Source: Prevotella sp. MA2016 (GTDB taxonomy: Bacteria; Bacteroidota; Bacteroidia; Bacteroidales; Bacteroidaceae). From it: a DNA stretch of 64,000 bases. The notes under the pieces are model-generated. The model had not been told where the DNA came from, did no database searches, and was given only the letters and a program-made list of their open reading frames with translations. A program made the position numbers and the translations under genes. This document shows, one piece after another, positions 14,664 to 24,300 of the stretch; within the stretch, counting starts at the first letter, position 1; each line of letters begins with the position of its first letter. The stretch covers positions 553,787 through 617,786 of the forward strand of contig NZ_KK211036.1 in assembly GCF_000619825.1 (NCBI RefSeq), written 5' to 3'.

Positions 14664-15653
14664 TTATTTCTTGATGATGAGCTTGTCGCCGGAGAGATCT
14701 ACTTCGAAGAAATGAGGGATGCGGACGGTGCGGCCTTGGGCATCTTTGGCATGACTGTGAACCGACATCATCCACTGGCCATCGAAACGCTGGAAAAGCA
14801 TACTATGACCGTAAGTTGGCGGTGTGATCGGATCGGGCTCCTGAATCCATGGGCCATCGAGGGTGCCGCTGGCTGAATAGGCCACACCTTGGGTATAGAC
14901 ATCATACACCCACGAGGTCCACAGCATACCAAGACGGCCTGTACCGGTGCGGAAAAGCCATGGGCCATCTGTCACCTTATTCCAAGTGATGTTGCCCTGT
15001 TCGTCCTTTTCGCGGCTCCAGGGCGAATCGCTGGCACGGAACAGCAGCTTAGGCTCGCCAACAGTTCCACTCAGGTCGGGCTTCAATTCAATCTTCTCTA
15101 TCGTACCGTTCCAATTCTGCAGCCACTCGCCACAGAACACCATATAGGGTTTGCCATCGGTATCGCGCCAGAAGGTGCCATCGAGCGTAGGACGATTGGC
15201 GGGCAGATAAATGGCATCGCCGAATGCACGGTATGGACCCATGGGATTATCGGCACGCAGTACCTGACTGGCACGGCGCTCGATGACATTGCCTCGAACG
15301 GTATCAATCTTTACAGCCTGATTGGTGAACGTAGCAAAATAGTAATAATAGCCATCGCCCGTCTGATGCAGCTCGGCCGCCCAAATCATCGGACGAGCAC
15401 CCATCCATGAGTCGGCATCAAACTCGGTAACCCGGAAGGGCCCTTCCCACAGTTTCAAATCGGCACTACGCCACATCATGCCACCTGTACCCGTCATGTA
15501 GTACATCTTGGTTTTCTGATCGGCCAGGATAGCTGGATCGCTTAATCGGATTGAGTCGGTAGGAATATTACTACGAACCTTAAATGCTTGCGGTTGTGCC
15601 TGTGCCATAGTCATGCACATCAAAGCTACTATACTGAGAAATACTCTTTTCAT
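14664..15653 (-). CDS. Secreted GH43-like glycoside hydrolase
   Basis: 329 residues with a signal peptide (to about AQAQ, 20) and a five-bladed beta-propeller of the GH43 style. Candidate catalytic positions: Asp39 in RLSDPAIL (general base), Glu94 in WAAELH, Asp158 in TLDGTFWRDTDG (pKa modulator). The motif that normally reads EGP with the acid Glu is TDGPWLF here (Asp232). This variant is seen in some Bacteroidetes GH43-type proteins, but it makes the acid residue uncertain. Family members act on arabinofuranosyl or xylosyl linkages, which fits a xylan locus with GH115. It has its own -7 box (15674-15681) and lies beyond a convergent gene, so it is a separate transcript from GH115. Confidence 0.82.
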   Translation of the reverse strand: MKRVFLSIVALMCMTMAQAQPQAFKVRSNIPTDSIRLSDPAILADQKTKMYYMTGTGGMMWRSADLKLWEGPFRVTEFDADSWMGARPMIWAAELHQTGDGYYYYFATFTNQAVKIDTVRGNVIERRASQVLRADNPMGPYRAFGDAIYLPANRPTLDGTFWRDTDGKPYMVFCGEWLQNWNGTIEKIELKPDLSGTVGEPKLLFRASDSPWSREKDEQGNITWNKVTDGPWLFRTGTGRLGMLWTSWVYDVYTQGVAYSASGTLDGPWIQEPDPITPPTYGHSMLFQRFDGQWMMSVHSHAKDAQGRTVRIPHFFEVDLSGDKLIIKK

Positions 15654-15673
15654 ACAATAAATGAATTTTGCCG

Positions 15674-15681
15674 CAAAATTA
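15674..15681 (-). promoter_or_regulatory. -7 box of the GH43 gene
   Basis: TAATTTTG on the minus strand, 21 bases before the ATG at 15653. Confidence 0.5.
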
Positions 15682-15722
15682 CAACTTTATCTTGAAACAT
15701 CTATAATAAATAGTAATTAAAA

Positions 15723-15754
15723 TTTGGAACTTTGCGAAAGAGTTCGTATCTTTG
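15723..15754 (+). promoter_or_regulatory. Promoter of the 286-residue secreted protein
   Basis: TTTG (15723-15726), 20-bp spacer, TATCTTTG (15747-15754). The spacer contains GAACT and AGTTC as inverted arms and is nearly the same as that of the small-RNA promoter at 13855. Confidence 0.75.
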
Positions 15755-15788
15755 CTGCCAAATTATCAAATTAACCATAGTATAACGT

Positions 15789-16649
15789 ATGAAAAAATTG
15801 TTACTCATGGCCCTCTGTCTGGTTTTTGGACTGGAAACTTGGGCACAGGATGAGAGAAATGCCCGTGTAGTGGTAGGTATGAACAATCTTACCTATACGG
15901 TGAAAAAGACAAAGACACTTGAAAAGGTACTGGATGTACTGTTGACAGGTGAGGTTTCGAAGGATCAGTCGAAGTATCAGGATGCCGTTAGGGCTGCTAT
16001 CCTGAAGGGAATATCGCAGTCGCACCGCATGTCGGCTATCGACGGACAGCTATCGGATCAGGAGGCTGCACTCCCTGGCGCACGCTATGTAGATGCTACT
16101 GTATCTACCTTATCGACCACATCTAAAACCGAAACAGAGTATATCGACAAGGAGAAGAAAAAGACCCGTACTAAGACCTATTATAAGGCTCTGATTGGTA
16201 TCACCATGCAGTTTAAGAGCGCCAAGACCGACGAGATTCTGGCCAGTCCTACGTTCAACGTAACCGAAACCGACTTGTCGTGGATTGAGACCGAAGACGG
16301 CGCTATGCTGAAGGCCCTTGACCGTCTTTCATATTATGTAAACAGATACTGCAACCGCTGGCTGCCTTTGCGCGCTAATGTACTGGAGGGTGCTCGCGAC
16401 AAGAAGGACAAACAGAAGGAAGTGTATATCGACCTGGGCAGTGCCGAGGGTGCCTACAAGGGTCTGCACATGGGCGTATATACCATCAAGACGGTGGCTG
16501 GTAAGGAGGCCAAAAAGCAGATTGGCAAACTGAAGATTGAGGATGTACAGGGCGACGAGATCAGTCTGTGTAAAGTGCAGAGTGGCGGTCGCGACATCAA
16601 GTCGGCCCTCGACAACGGCGAAACGCTGGTCATCGAGACCACAGACTAA
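15789..16649 (+). CDS. Secreted protein of unknown function, possibly CsgG/LpoB-like
   Basis: 286 residues with a signal peptide ending near TWAQ (20). The first part (NARVVVGMNNLTYTV, then a helix with AVRAAILKGISQSHRMSAID) resembles the strand-helix pattern of CsgG/LpoB-like periplasmic domains. The C-terminal 90 residues (VYIDLGSAEGAYKGLHMGVY, KLKIEDVQGDEISLCKV) resemble small beta-barrel modules found with those proteins. This is a style match, not a family call. It lies between GH43 and GH115 on the opposite strand with its own promoter, so it may be unrelated to xylan use. It shares a bidirectional terminator with GH115. Confidence 0.6.
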   Translation: MKKLLLMALCLVFGLETWAQDERNARVVVGMNNLTYTVKKTKTLEKVLDVLLTGEVSKDQSKYQDAVRAAILKGISQSHRMSAIDGQLSDQEAALPGARYVDATVSTLSTTSKTETEYIDKEKKKTRTKTYYKALIGITMQFKSAKTDEILASPTFNVTETDLSWIETEDGAMLKALDRLSYYVNRYCNRWLPLRANVLEGARDKKDKQKEVYIDLGSAEGAYKGLHMGVYTIKTVAGKEAKKQIGKLKIEDVQGDEISLCKVQSGGRDIKSALDNGETLVIETTD

Positions 16650-16653
16650 ATAG

Positions 16654-16685
16654 AAAAAGCCTAACTTTTTAGTTAGGCTTTTTTT
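16654..16685. terminator. Bidirectional terminator inside the 3' end of the GH115 gene
   Basis: GCCTAACT (16659-16666) pairs with AGTTAGGC (16671-16678), loop TTTT, with five A residues on one side and seven or more T residues on the other. It stops both convergent genes. The last codons of GH115 (EKKPN and stop, from 16669) lie in the right arm. Confidence 0.85.
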
Positions 16686-19230
16686 CTGGTGCACCAAAAT
16701 AGCTATAGCACGAATCATCGGGATTCACTATCAGGCGCTCTATCACTAGCTCTGGATCAACCATGATTAACTTCAATGTATGTTTTCCTTTGAAGTCAAC
16801 TCTGAATGTAGCATCCAGCCAGCGGATATTGTCAAACACTTCGTTGCGGCGCAGCATGCGATAACCATTTAGCGCCATGGTGCCCTGTGCAGGCAGTGGC
16901 TTTAGTTTCTTGGAGCGAGCCAGATTATCGGGCGTGTACTCCAAGAAGGTATCCACCAGGCCGCGACGCGCATCCAGCACCTGAATACTATCATTGTCAA
17001 ACTGTACTGCCAGACGCAGTCCGCGCTCGGGGTTCACATCCTGCGTGGGCAGAATGCCGATAGCCACCTTCAGCCAACCTGTATGGTCCACATCAATATC
17101 GTACTCTAATCGGGCGCCACTTCCTACTGGTGCCGAAGCTGCCGTAACGTTGCTGGCACCCATGCAGCCATCATGTCGGCCCAGATCGGGCAGCAGTTTC
17201 CAGGTAAGCCCGTCGGCTGTGGTGACACGACTGTAGTGGATGGCTTCTATGGCATACTCATCCGAAACAGTTGGTGGTGTTACTACCGATGGTTTGGCGT
17301 CGGATGCAGTAACATAGGTGAACTGTGGCAGCTCGTTGCTTTGAGGCATGAACCACTCACGATAGCCCATGTGCTTATCCTGCATCATACCCTGCCATTT
17401 GCCACCAGCCAACTGATGATTATAATAGGCTGTGAGCAGCGAATCTTTCTCATACAATTGTTTGGCGCGATCGGCATAGGCATTGGCCCTCATATCGCCA
17501 CGCTGGGCATAATATCTGTTCATGGTGGCACAGTTATAAATCTCGGCCACACCTGCCGACGCTACTGCTGGATAATATACCAGCTGATAGTAAGCATCCT
17601 GCATCTCGGCTGGCACACGCAGGCGCAAGGCTTCGGCCTGCTCGGCCAGTTGTCGCCACATCAGTGTGACACGCTCAGCCTCATTCCAATGTTCGGCACT
17701 GAAGATGCCCGGCACCTGTACTTCGGCCTTACGCCACAGGTTATACTTAGGATATTTCACCAGAATATCGGTTACGTCATCAGCCAGGTCATCACCAAAA
17801 ATCGAGGCAGCCCACTGGTGCACATACGCACGCTCATCGCCAGGCTGCACAGCATCAGGATTCCAAGCATAGTTCATGATGAAATCAATAGGCAGCTCCT
17901 TGGGTTTCAGATCGCCTACGTTGATAATCCAGATGCGATCCAGGCCCGACTGATAAGCCAGATTCAACTGCTCGCGGAGCTTAGGAATGGGGGATGTGTT
18001 TACCCATCGGTCGTTCCATGGACCACCATTCATGTCGATATGATAGTAGAGGCCCATGCCCCCTTTGCGCTGCCGCTCGCTTTCAGGTCCCGTACGGCGC
18101 ACGTAGCCCCAGTTGTTGTCGCAGAACAGCAGGGTGACATCGTCAGGTACGTTGAAACCGGCATCATAGTAACGCTGCACTTCGGTGAAGATAGCCCACA
18201 GCTGGGGTACGGCATCAGGACGCCCGTAGATATCCTTGATAATCTGGCGCTGACCTTCGATGACCTTGCCCAGCGTCTTGATATTATCGGCATCGTCGCC
18301 CTTACCCATGGCCACGTCGCCATCGCCACGCATACCGATGGTTACCAGGTTTTCGTAAGCTTTATTGCGCTCCATACCATCACGGAAGAACTTATCCAGT
18401 CGCTGCTTGTTGACCGCATAGTCCCAGGGGCCCACTTCCTCTCTGCGCGAGGTATATTCCTTATGAGCGCGCATCATGGGCTCGTGGTGCGAGGTGCCCA
18501 TCACGATACCATATTCGTCGGCCATGGCTGGGTTCAGCGGGTCGTCTTCGTTAAACATCGAGTTCCACATGGCTGGCCACATATAGTTGGCCTTCAAGCG
18601 CAGAAGCAGCTCGAACATGCGGGTATATACCTTGGAGTTCTGACCGCCAAACTTATTGGTGGTCCACTCGCCAAACGATGGCCACTCGTCGTTAATAAAA
18701 ATGCCGCGGTACTTCACCTTTGGCGAGGGCTGCACTACCCTGCCCTGCTGATAAATTAAACTGCTGCGATGCTGCACGGGCACATCTGCCCACCAATACC
18801 AAGGCGACACGCCAATCTGGCGACTGATTTCATAGATGCCATAGATAGTGCCGCGCTTATCGCTACCGGCTATCACCAGACTGCCATCCACCACATCAAT
18901 CAGATATGACTCCCACTGGCCGCGAACCTGACTCACGTCGATTTTATGCTTGGCTATCAGCCCATTGATGGCACGGCTCTTGCCAATGGTGCCCACGATG
19001 ATGGCTTTGCGACTGTTGCTGCCAGACTTGATGACTTCGGCTGGAGTGCCTGTCACCTTACGGATGTCGTCGGCCAGATCGGAAGCAGCACGAACCACGC
19101 CTTTCCAATCACGACCATCGATGATGATGGGCGACACCACACCATGATCGGCAATAGTGAATGCCTCATGCTGGGCGGAAGATATCATGCATACGCATAC
19201 AAAAAAGAAAAATAAATAGATTCTTTTCAT
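16669..19230 (-). CDS. GH115 family xylan alpha-1,2-glucuronidase
   Basis: 853 residues with a signal peptide (cleaved near SSAQ, 20). The N-terminal domain (about 25-170) resembles the GH115 N-terminal alpha/beta unit; the catalytic barrel begins with KYRGIFINDEWPSFGEWTTN and continues with LLRLKANYMWPAMWNSMFNE and EYGIVMGTSHHEPMMRAHKE, the family signature. C-terminal domains fill about 650-853. Known members remove (4-O-methyl)glucuronic acid from internal or terminal xylose of glucuronoxylan. It follows SusD but with a terminator hairpin between, and no -7 box is seen before it, so expression may depend on readthrough. Its 3' end forms part of a bidirectional terminator. Confidence 0.93.
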   Translation of the reverse strand: MKRIYLFFFFVCVCMISSAQHEAFTIADHGVVSPIIIDGRDWKGVVRAASDLADDIRKVTGTPAEVIKSGSNSRKAIIVGTIGKSRAINGLIAKHKIDVSQVRGQWESYLIDVVDGSLVIAGSDKRGTIYGIYEISRQIGVSPWYWWADVPVQHRSSLIYQQGRVVQPSPKVKYRGIFINDEWPSFGEWTTNKFGGQNSKVYTRMFELLLRLKANYMWPAMWNSMFNEDDPLNPAMADEYGIVMGTSHHEPMMRAHKEYTSRREEVGPWDYAVNKQRLDKFFRDGMERNKAYENLVTIGMRGDGDVAMGKGDDADNIKTLGKVIEGQRQIIKDIYGRPDAVPQLWAIFTEVQRYYDAGFNVPDDVTLLFCDNNWGYVRRTGPESERQRKGGMGLYYHIDMNGGPWNDRWVNTSPIPKLREQLNLAYQSGLDRIWIINVGDLKPKELPIDFIMNYAWNPDAVQPGDERAYVHQWAASIFGDDLADDVTDILVKYPKYNLWRKAEVQVPGIFSAEHWNEAERVTLMWRQLAEQAEALRLRVPAEMQDAYYQLVYYPAVASAGVAEIYNCATMNRYYAQRGDMRANAYADRAKQLYEKDSLLTAYYNHQLAGGKWQGMMQDKHMGYREWFMPQSNELPQFTYVTASDAKPSVVTPPTVSDEYAIEAIHYSRVTTADGLTWKLLPDLGRHDGCMGASNVTAASAPVGSGARLEYDIDVDHTGWLKVAIGILPTQDVNPERGLRLAVQFDNDSIQVLDARRGLVDTFLEYTPDNLARSKKLKPLPAQGTMALNGYRMLRRNEVFDNIRWLDATFRVDFKGKHTLKLIMVDPELVIERLIVNPDDSCYSYFGAPEKKPN

Positions 19231-19250
19231 AAACTTAAGTTTCTAATCAA

Positions 19251-19285
19251 GAAAAAAGTGCATCCTATCTCACGACAGGATGCAC
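19251..19285 (-). terminator. Hairpin with U-tract between SusD and GH115
   Basis: GTGCATCCT (19258-19266) pairs with AGGATGCAC (19277-19285); on the minus strand six U residues follow. This is a good intrinsic terminator placed after susD and before GH115, so it may lower GH115 expression relative to the transporter. Confidence 0.75.
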
Positions 19286-19331
19286 GCTGTCAAATTAATT
19301 ACTAACCAACTATCACAAATATAAATATCTA

Positions 19332-21281
19332 CTAATTTCTGTATGCGGGATTCTGATATGCCTTCTTCTCCTCATCAGTCATCTCCATACCATCGAGCTG
19401 TCCCTGTGGGATAGGACGGATGTAGTAACCTGCAGGAATATCACGCTTAACGGTCTGCAGATCCTTGTCGGTATAACCTGCTCCTGCGATGCGATAGGTG
19501 CTGGCGCGCTCGGCCCACTTCTGAGTACGAACGAGATCGAACCAACGGTATCCCTCACCCCAGTACTCACGGCTACGCTCGTCGAGAATGAAGTCGATAT
19601 CAATAACAGCAGGTGTAGCTGCTACCATCTCGGCACTCTTGTCAACAGAAACTGCCTGGTTGTCGTTCTGGGCAAATGTCTGCTTACCAGCACGGGCACG
19701 GAGCACGTTGACCAGTGTCTTAGCTTCAGCCTGTTTGCCAAGTTTCACAGCTGCCTCGGCACCGATGAGATAGAACTCAGAGAACTTAGCTACATTCCAA
19801 GGACGTGGGCTACCACCATTCACCTTTGAACCCAGACCACCATCATTGTCGGTACGATAGATACCAATCTTCCAGTTGATGGGGTACTTCTTACGGCTGA
19901 TGTGATTGACTGCCACTACGAAGTCGGCACGTCCAGGCATCTCACCGAAGCCGAGCTTACCATCGGCACCAGTGTAGTTGATGTTGGCATCCTCGCTCTC
20001 AGGAACCCAGCTGAAGTAAACCTCGTTAGGACCTACCTGCATACCGTTAGCTCCAAACACGTAAGGCTCGGCATTGCCTGTCTTATGCCAGTTGGTGTGA
20101 TAGCGCAGCGTGAAAGTTGCGTCGTAGCGAGAGTCGATAGCCTTAACAGCATCTTCCCAAACACCACCTTCCATGAAGTTGTCGGCGATAGGAGCCATAC
20201 GAGTCCAAGGACGACCGAGGGCCTGAACAGCCTCACGCTGGATGGGGTTGATAGTGTTACCCGAAGCAGCCTTGGCAATCATCTCGGTATAGTTCCAGGT
20301 TTCCATCCAGTAAGCGAAGTTCTCAGGAGAACCACCACTACCCCAACCGTAACCAGAACCGCCGTTACCAAACTTCTCGTCCTCATCATGATCGGCATAG
20401 AGCATGATCTCAGCGTTACGATCGTTGGTAGCCACGTTTACATCGTAGAATGTAGGCTGCAGCGCGTATGGGCCAGGGTTGTTGATGGCAGCCATCGCTG
20501 TGTCGTAAGCCTTCTGGAAATAGCTGTTAGCCTGACTGGCATCGCGGCTGCACTCAGGATAGGTAGGAATATTGTTGGGGTTTTCCAACCACCAGGCATA
20601 AGTGAGATATGCCTTTGAGAGATACAGGCGGGCCAGGTTCTTGGTAGCAGTGCCTGTGAGACGTGGGTTCTCGGGCAGTTCGCTGACAGCCTTCTCAAGG
20701 TCGGCAAAGATAGCTGCATAAACCTCAGGCACAGTATTGCGTACAGAGGTGCGGATGGTGGAAGTGTTGAACTTCAGTTCGCCGGCACCCAAATCGAGGG
20801 GCACACCACCATAGGTCTGCACCAGGATAAAATAGTCGAAAGCACGGAAGAAATAAGCCTCTGCCAGCAGTGCCTCGTCGATACCGGCAGCAGCGCCGTT
20901 CTCGATAATACCACTACAGGTATTGATATTGGCAAACAGAGTGCCCCATGCGCCACCAGCCACCGTACTGTTGGGAGTAACCGAACCAACACCCGAGAGG
21001 TCGGCATCCTTAAAGTTACCGTCGGCACTCTGTGCATAGGTATATTCGTCGGTACCGGTTTCCAAACTGTTCAGATAGTAACCGTTGCCATAGAAATAGC
21101 GCAGGTGAGCATAAAGCGAGGTAAGACCTCCCTCAATACCAGCCTTCGTATTAAAGAAGGTGGGATCGAACTGCGTGCGAGGCTGCTCGTCGAGCACGTT
21201 ATTGCAGGATGTCATGGCAGTAGAAAGACCGCAGCATACGAGACCCGCAGCAAGTATATATTTGATACTTTTAGTTTTCAT
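19332..21281 (-). CDS. SusD/RagB family surface glycan-binding lipoprotein
   Basis: 649 residues. A lipoprotein signal peptide ends at TAMTSC (Cys26). The SusD/RagB fold is shown by the N-terminal NNVLDEQPRTQFDPTFF, tetratricopeptide-like helices and the C-terminal signature FILDERSREYWGEGYRWFDL. It binds the glycan at the cell surface and caps its SusC partner, encoded 39 bases upstream. In this locus the cargo is probably a glucuronoxylan-derived oligosaccharide, inferred from GH115. Confidence 0.93.
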   Translation of the reverse strand: MKTKSIKYILAAGLVCCGLSTAMTSCNNVLDEQPRTQFDPTFFNTKAGIEGGLTSLYAHLRYFYGNGYYLNSLETGTDEYTYAQSADGNFKDADLSGVGSVTPNSTVAGGAWGTLFANINTCSGIIENGAAAGIDEALLAEAYFFRAFDYFILVQTYGGVPLDLGAGELKFNTSTIRTSVRNTVPEVYAAIFADLEKAVSELPENPRLTGTATKNLARLYLSKAYLTYAWWLENPNNIPTYPECSRDASQANSYFQKAYDTAMAAINNPGPYALQPTFYDVNVATNDRNAEIMLYADHDEDEKFGNGGSGYGWGSGGSPENFAYWMETWNYTEMIAKAASGNTINPIQREAVQALGRPWTRMAPIADNFMEGGVWEDAVKAIDSRYDATFTLRYHTNWHKTGNAEPYVFGANGMQVGPNEVYFSWVPESEDANINYTGADGKLGFGEMPGRADFVVAVNHISRKKYPINWKIGIYRTDNDGGLGSKVNGGSPRPWNVAKFSEFYLIGAEAAVKLGKQAEAKTLVNVLRARAGKQTFAQNDNQAVSVDKSAEMVAATPAVIDIDFILDERSREYWGEGYRWFDLVRTQKWAERASTYRIAGAGYTDKDLQTVKRDIPAGYYIRPIPQGQLDGMEMTDEEKKAYQNPAYRN

Positions 21282-21320
21282 AACTCTTAAATTTCTAAAT
21301 TCTTAATTCTTAACTCTTAA
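21282..21320. repeat. Heptamer repeat between susC and susD
   Basis: Four 7-bp units (TTCTAAA, TTCTTAA twice, CTCTTAA) fill 21293-21320, and a looser copy reaches the susD start codon. Confidence 0.6.
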
Positions 21321-24300
21321 TTAGAATGTTACGTTAAGGCCGAAGATGAAGTTACGGGTAGAAGGTGTGTTATAACCCACGATAGGCATCTTGTGCTTAC
21401 CGGTATAACCATCTACAGCCACAGCCGTATTCTGGTTGGCCCATGAGTTGGTTTCGGGATCCAGACCGCTCTCGTTGTTGAATGGCGAGAAGAATACAAA
21501 TGGGTTCTGAACAGTAGCGTAGAGGCGCAGACGGCTGATGCCAAGATCCTTCACAGCCTTCAGCTTGTCGAAGTTGTAGCCCAGGGTGATGGCGCGGATC
21601 TTCAGATAGCCAGCATCGAAATAACCGAGTGTAGAACCATACTTAGGATTATCACCATTCTGGATGCCACCGGGTTTGGGATACTTGGCGCCGGTGTTCT
21701 CCTCGGTCCAGTAATCCACATTCATGTTGTTCACACGACTGGTGAGCTGGTTCAGATAACCGCTTGATGAGTGGAGGGCACTGATGAGTTTACCGCCTAC
21801 CTGGAAGGCGCCAATCACATTCAGGTCAAAACCTTTGTAACCCACGGTGGTGTTGAAACCTCCCATCAGTTTGGGCTCCATGCTGATAATCTGACGGTCT
21901 TCAGGACCAATCTGGCGACTGGGGGTGACACCGTCTTCCTTGAAGTCGCCCTTTGAGGCATCGCCACGATACTTCACCTTGATCATACCTACGTTGCCAC
22001 CTGGCTCAAGGATATCCAGATAGGGATCGTCCTTCTGCCACAAGCCTACATACTCGTAGTCGTAGATCACGTCGATAGGATGGCCCACGAACCAGCGGTT
22101 AGCTTCATCGGCATCGCGACCCGACTCCAGAGCCACCAGTTTGTTGCGGTTGGCATAGAGGTTGATGCCGGCATCCCAGCTCCAGCCATTCTTATTGTCG
22201 ATGATGATACCATTCAGTGTGAACTCCCAACCCTTATTCTCGGTCTTACCGATGTTGCCTGTGAAGCTGCTCACACCTGATGTAGAAGGCAGCGACACAT
22301 CGAGCAGGATATCATTGGTTTTCTGGGTATAGTACTCGAACGATCCTGACAGGCGACCATTGAAGAACGAGAAGTCGAGACCGAAGTTCCAGGTCTTAGA
22401 GAACTCCCATCCCAGGTCGGGGTTAGGCAGTGAGTTTACATAGTAGCCAGCCTTATAGGTGGTGCCGAAATTATAGTTGCGCACAGCCAGTCCGCCCAGT
22501 GTAGAATATGGGTTGATGCTCTGGTTAGAGGTCTCACCATAACCCACGCGCAGCTTCAGGTTGTCTATCCAAGTGAGATTCTCCATAAACTGCTCGCGAG
22601 CGATGTTCCAACCGGCACTAACTGCAGGATAGGTGTGCCACTGATGGCCCTTGGCCAGGCGCGATGAAGCATCCGAACGGAGGGCAGCAGAAATCATATA
22701 CTTATTATCATATGAATACATCACACGTCCCATCCAAGAGATCAGTCCGCTCTGCCAGTAGTTGTAACCGGTGAGGTTGGCCTGACCCACGGCCTTGTCG
22801 AGTGCATAGTACTGGAAGTAATCGGCTGGGATATCCTGGGCGTTGGCACCTGTTGATTCGTAAGTAGTTTGTTCGGCCGAATACATAGCCACCACATTCA
22901 GGTTGTGTTTCTCGGCAAAGGTGCGGTCGTAAGTCAGGATATTCTCTACAGCCCAGTTGCGCATCTGGTCTTCAGAAATCCATCCGCCGTTCACAGCCTT
23001 AGGATCCTTGTTGTTGACACCCGTACCGGTAAAGCCGCCACCTTTCGAGCTGCGGAAGTTAAGACCTACGTTTACACGATAGCTCAATCCCTCAACCCAT
23101 GGGCACTTCACCTCGGCAAACAGGGTGTTGTAAGAACCGATACCCTTGTTCTCGCTCAGCCATACATTCTTGTCGCGCTCCACGGTCTCGCGGGTCACCA
23201 CGGCCTTATCATCGGCAGGCATGGCAATGTAGCGCTTGATGTTGCCATCGGCATCGTAAGGACTGGCCAGCGGACTCATCGTGAGCACGGCATGCATATC
23301 GTTCACACCCTGGGTTTTGCGATAGCTGTTGTTGGTGGTCAGACCAAAGCGGAAGTACTTACCTACTTTCTGATCGAAATTGCCACGCACATTCAGGCGA
23401 TCATAACCCTCGGTGGGCACTACCGACTCGTCGTGGTAGTAGCCGGCACCAAAACTGTAGCTACCGCCATTGGTACCACCGGCCACGCTCACATCATGGT
23501 TGTGGCTGATACCGGTCTTATAATACAGGTCCTGCCAGTCGGTATTGTTGCTGTCGCTCTCGTCGAGCGAGTTCTGATACTTACCTACATACTGGCGGAA
23601 CTTGCTGTAGGTAGGACCGTCCATCATAGGATACTTCTTAAAGATTTTCTTAAAGCTCACATAACCATTGTACGACACCTTGGCAGGGGTGCCCTGTGCG
23701 CCCTTAGCGGTGGTGATGATGATCACACCATTGGCACCACGCGAACCGTAGATGGCGGTGGCCGAAGCATCCTTCAGGATATCCATCGACTTGATGTCGG
23801 TGGGGTTGATATCCGACAACTGACCCATAAAGGGGATTCCATCCAGCACGATCAGCGGGTCGTTGCTGGCTGAGAGAGAGCGCTGACCGCGGATACGGAT
23901 CTGCATCTCTTGTCCGGGCTTGGTGGATGTCTGGGTCATCAGCACACCAGCCACACGGCCCTGCAGTGCCTGGGCGGCATTGGTAGCGGCAATCTGATTC
24001 AACTTCTCGCCACCGATGTTGGCCACCGAACCGGTTACAGCTTCGCGGCGTTGGGTTCCGTAACCGATCACTACCACCTCGTTGACTACATGACCATCCT
24101 CTTTCAAGGTGACAGCCATGTTGCTGCCGGCTTTGATCTCCTGGGGCACATATCCCACATAGGAAATAACGAGCGTGGCGCCGGGTTTAACACTCAAAGA
24201 GAATCTACCATCGAAATCGGTAACGGTACCGTTATTAGTACCTTTCTCCATTACTGTGGCACCAATCAAAGGACCCTGCGAGTCGGATACCTGACCGGTT

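Noticed and set aside
17173-18759. 528-codon open frame opposite GH115
   Set aside because: Lies wholly antisense to a well-conserved enzyme; its product has no recognisable domain, and long antisense frames are common in these genes because of codon bias.
22869-23873. 334-codon open frame opposite susC
   Set aside because: Antisense to conserved SusC; no domain recognised.
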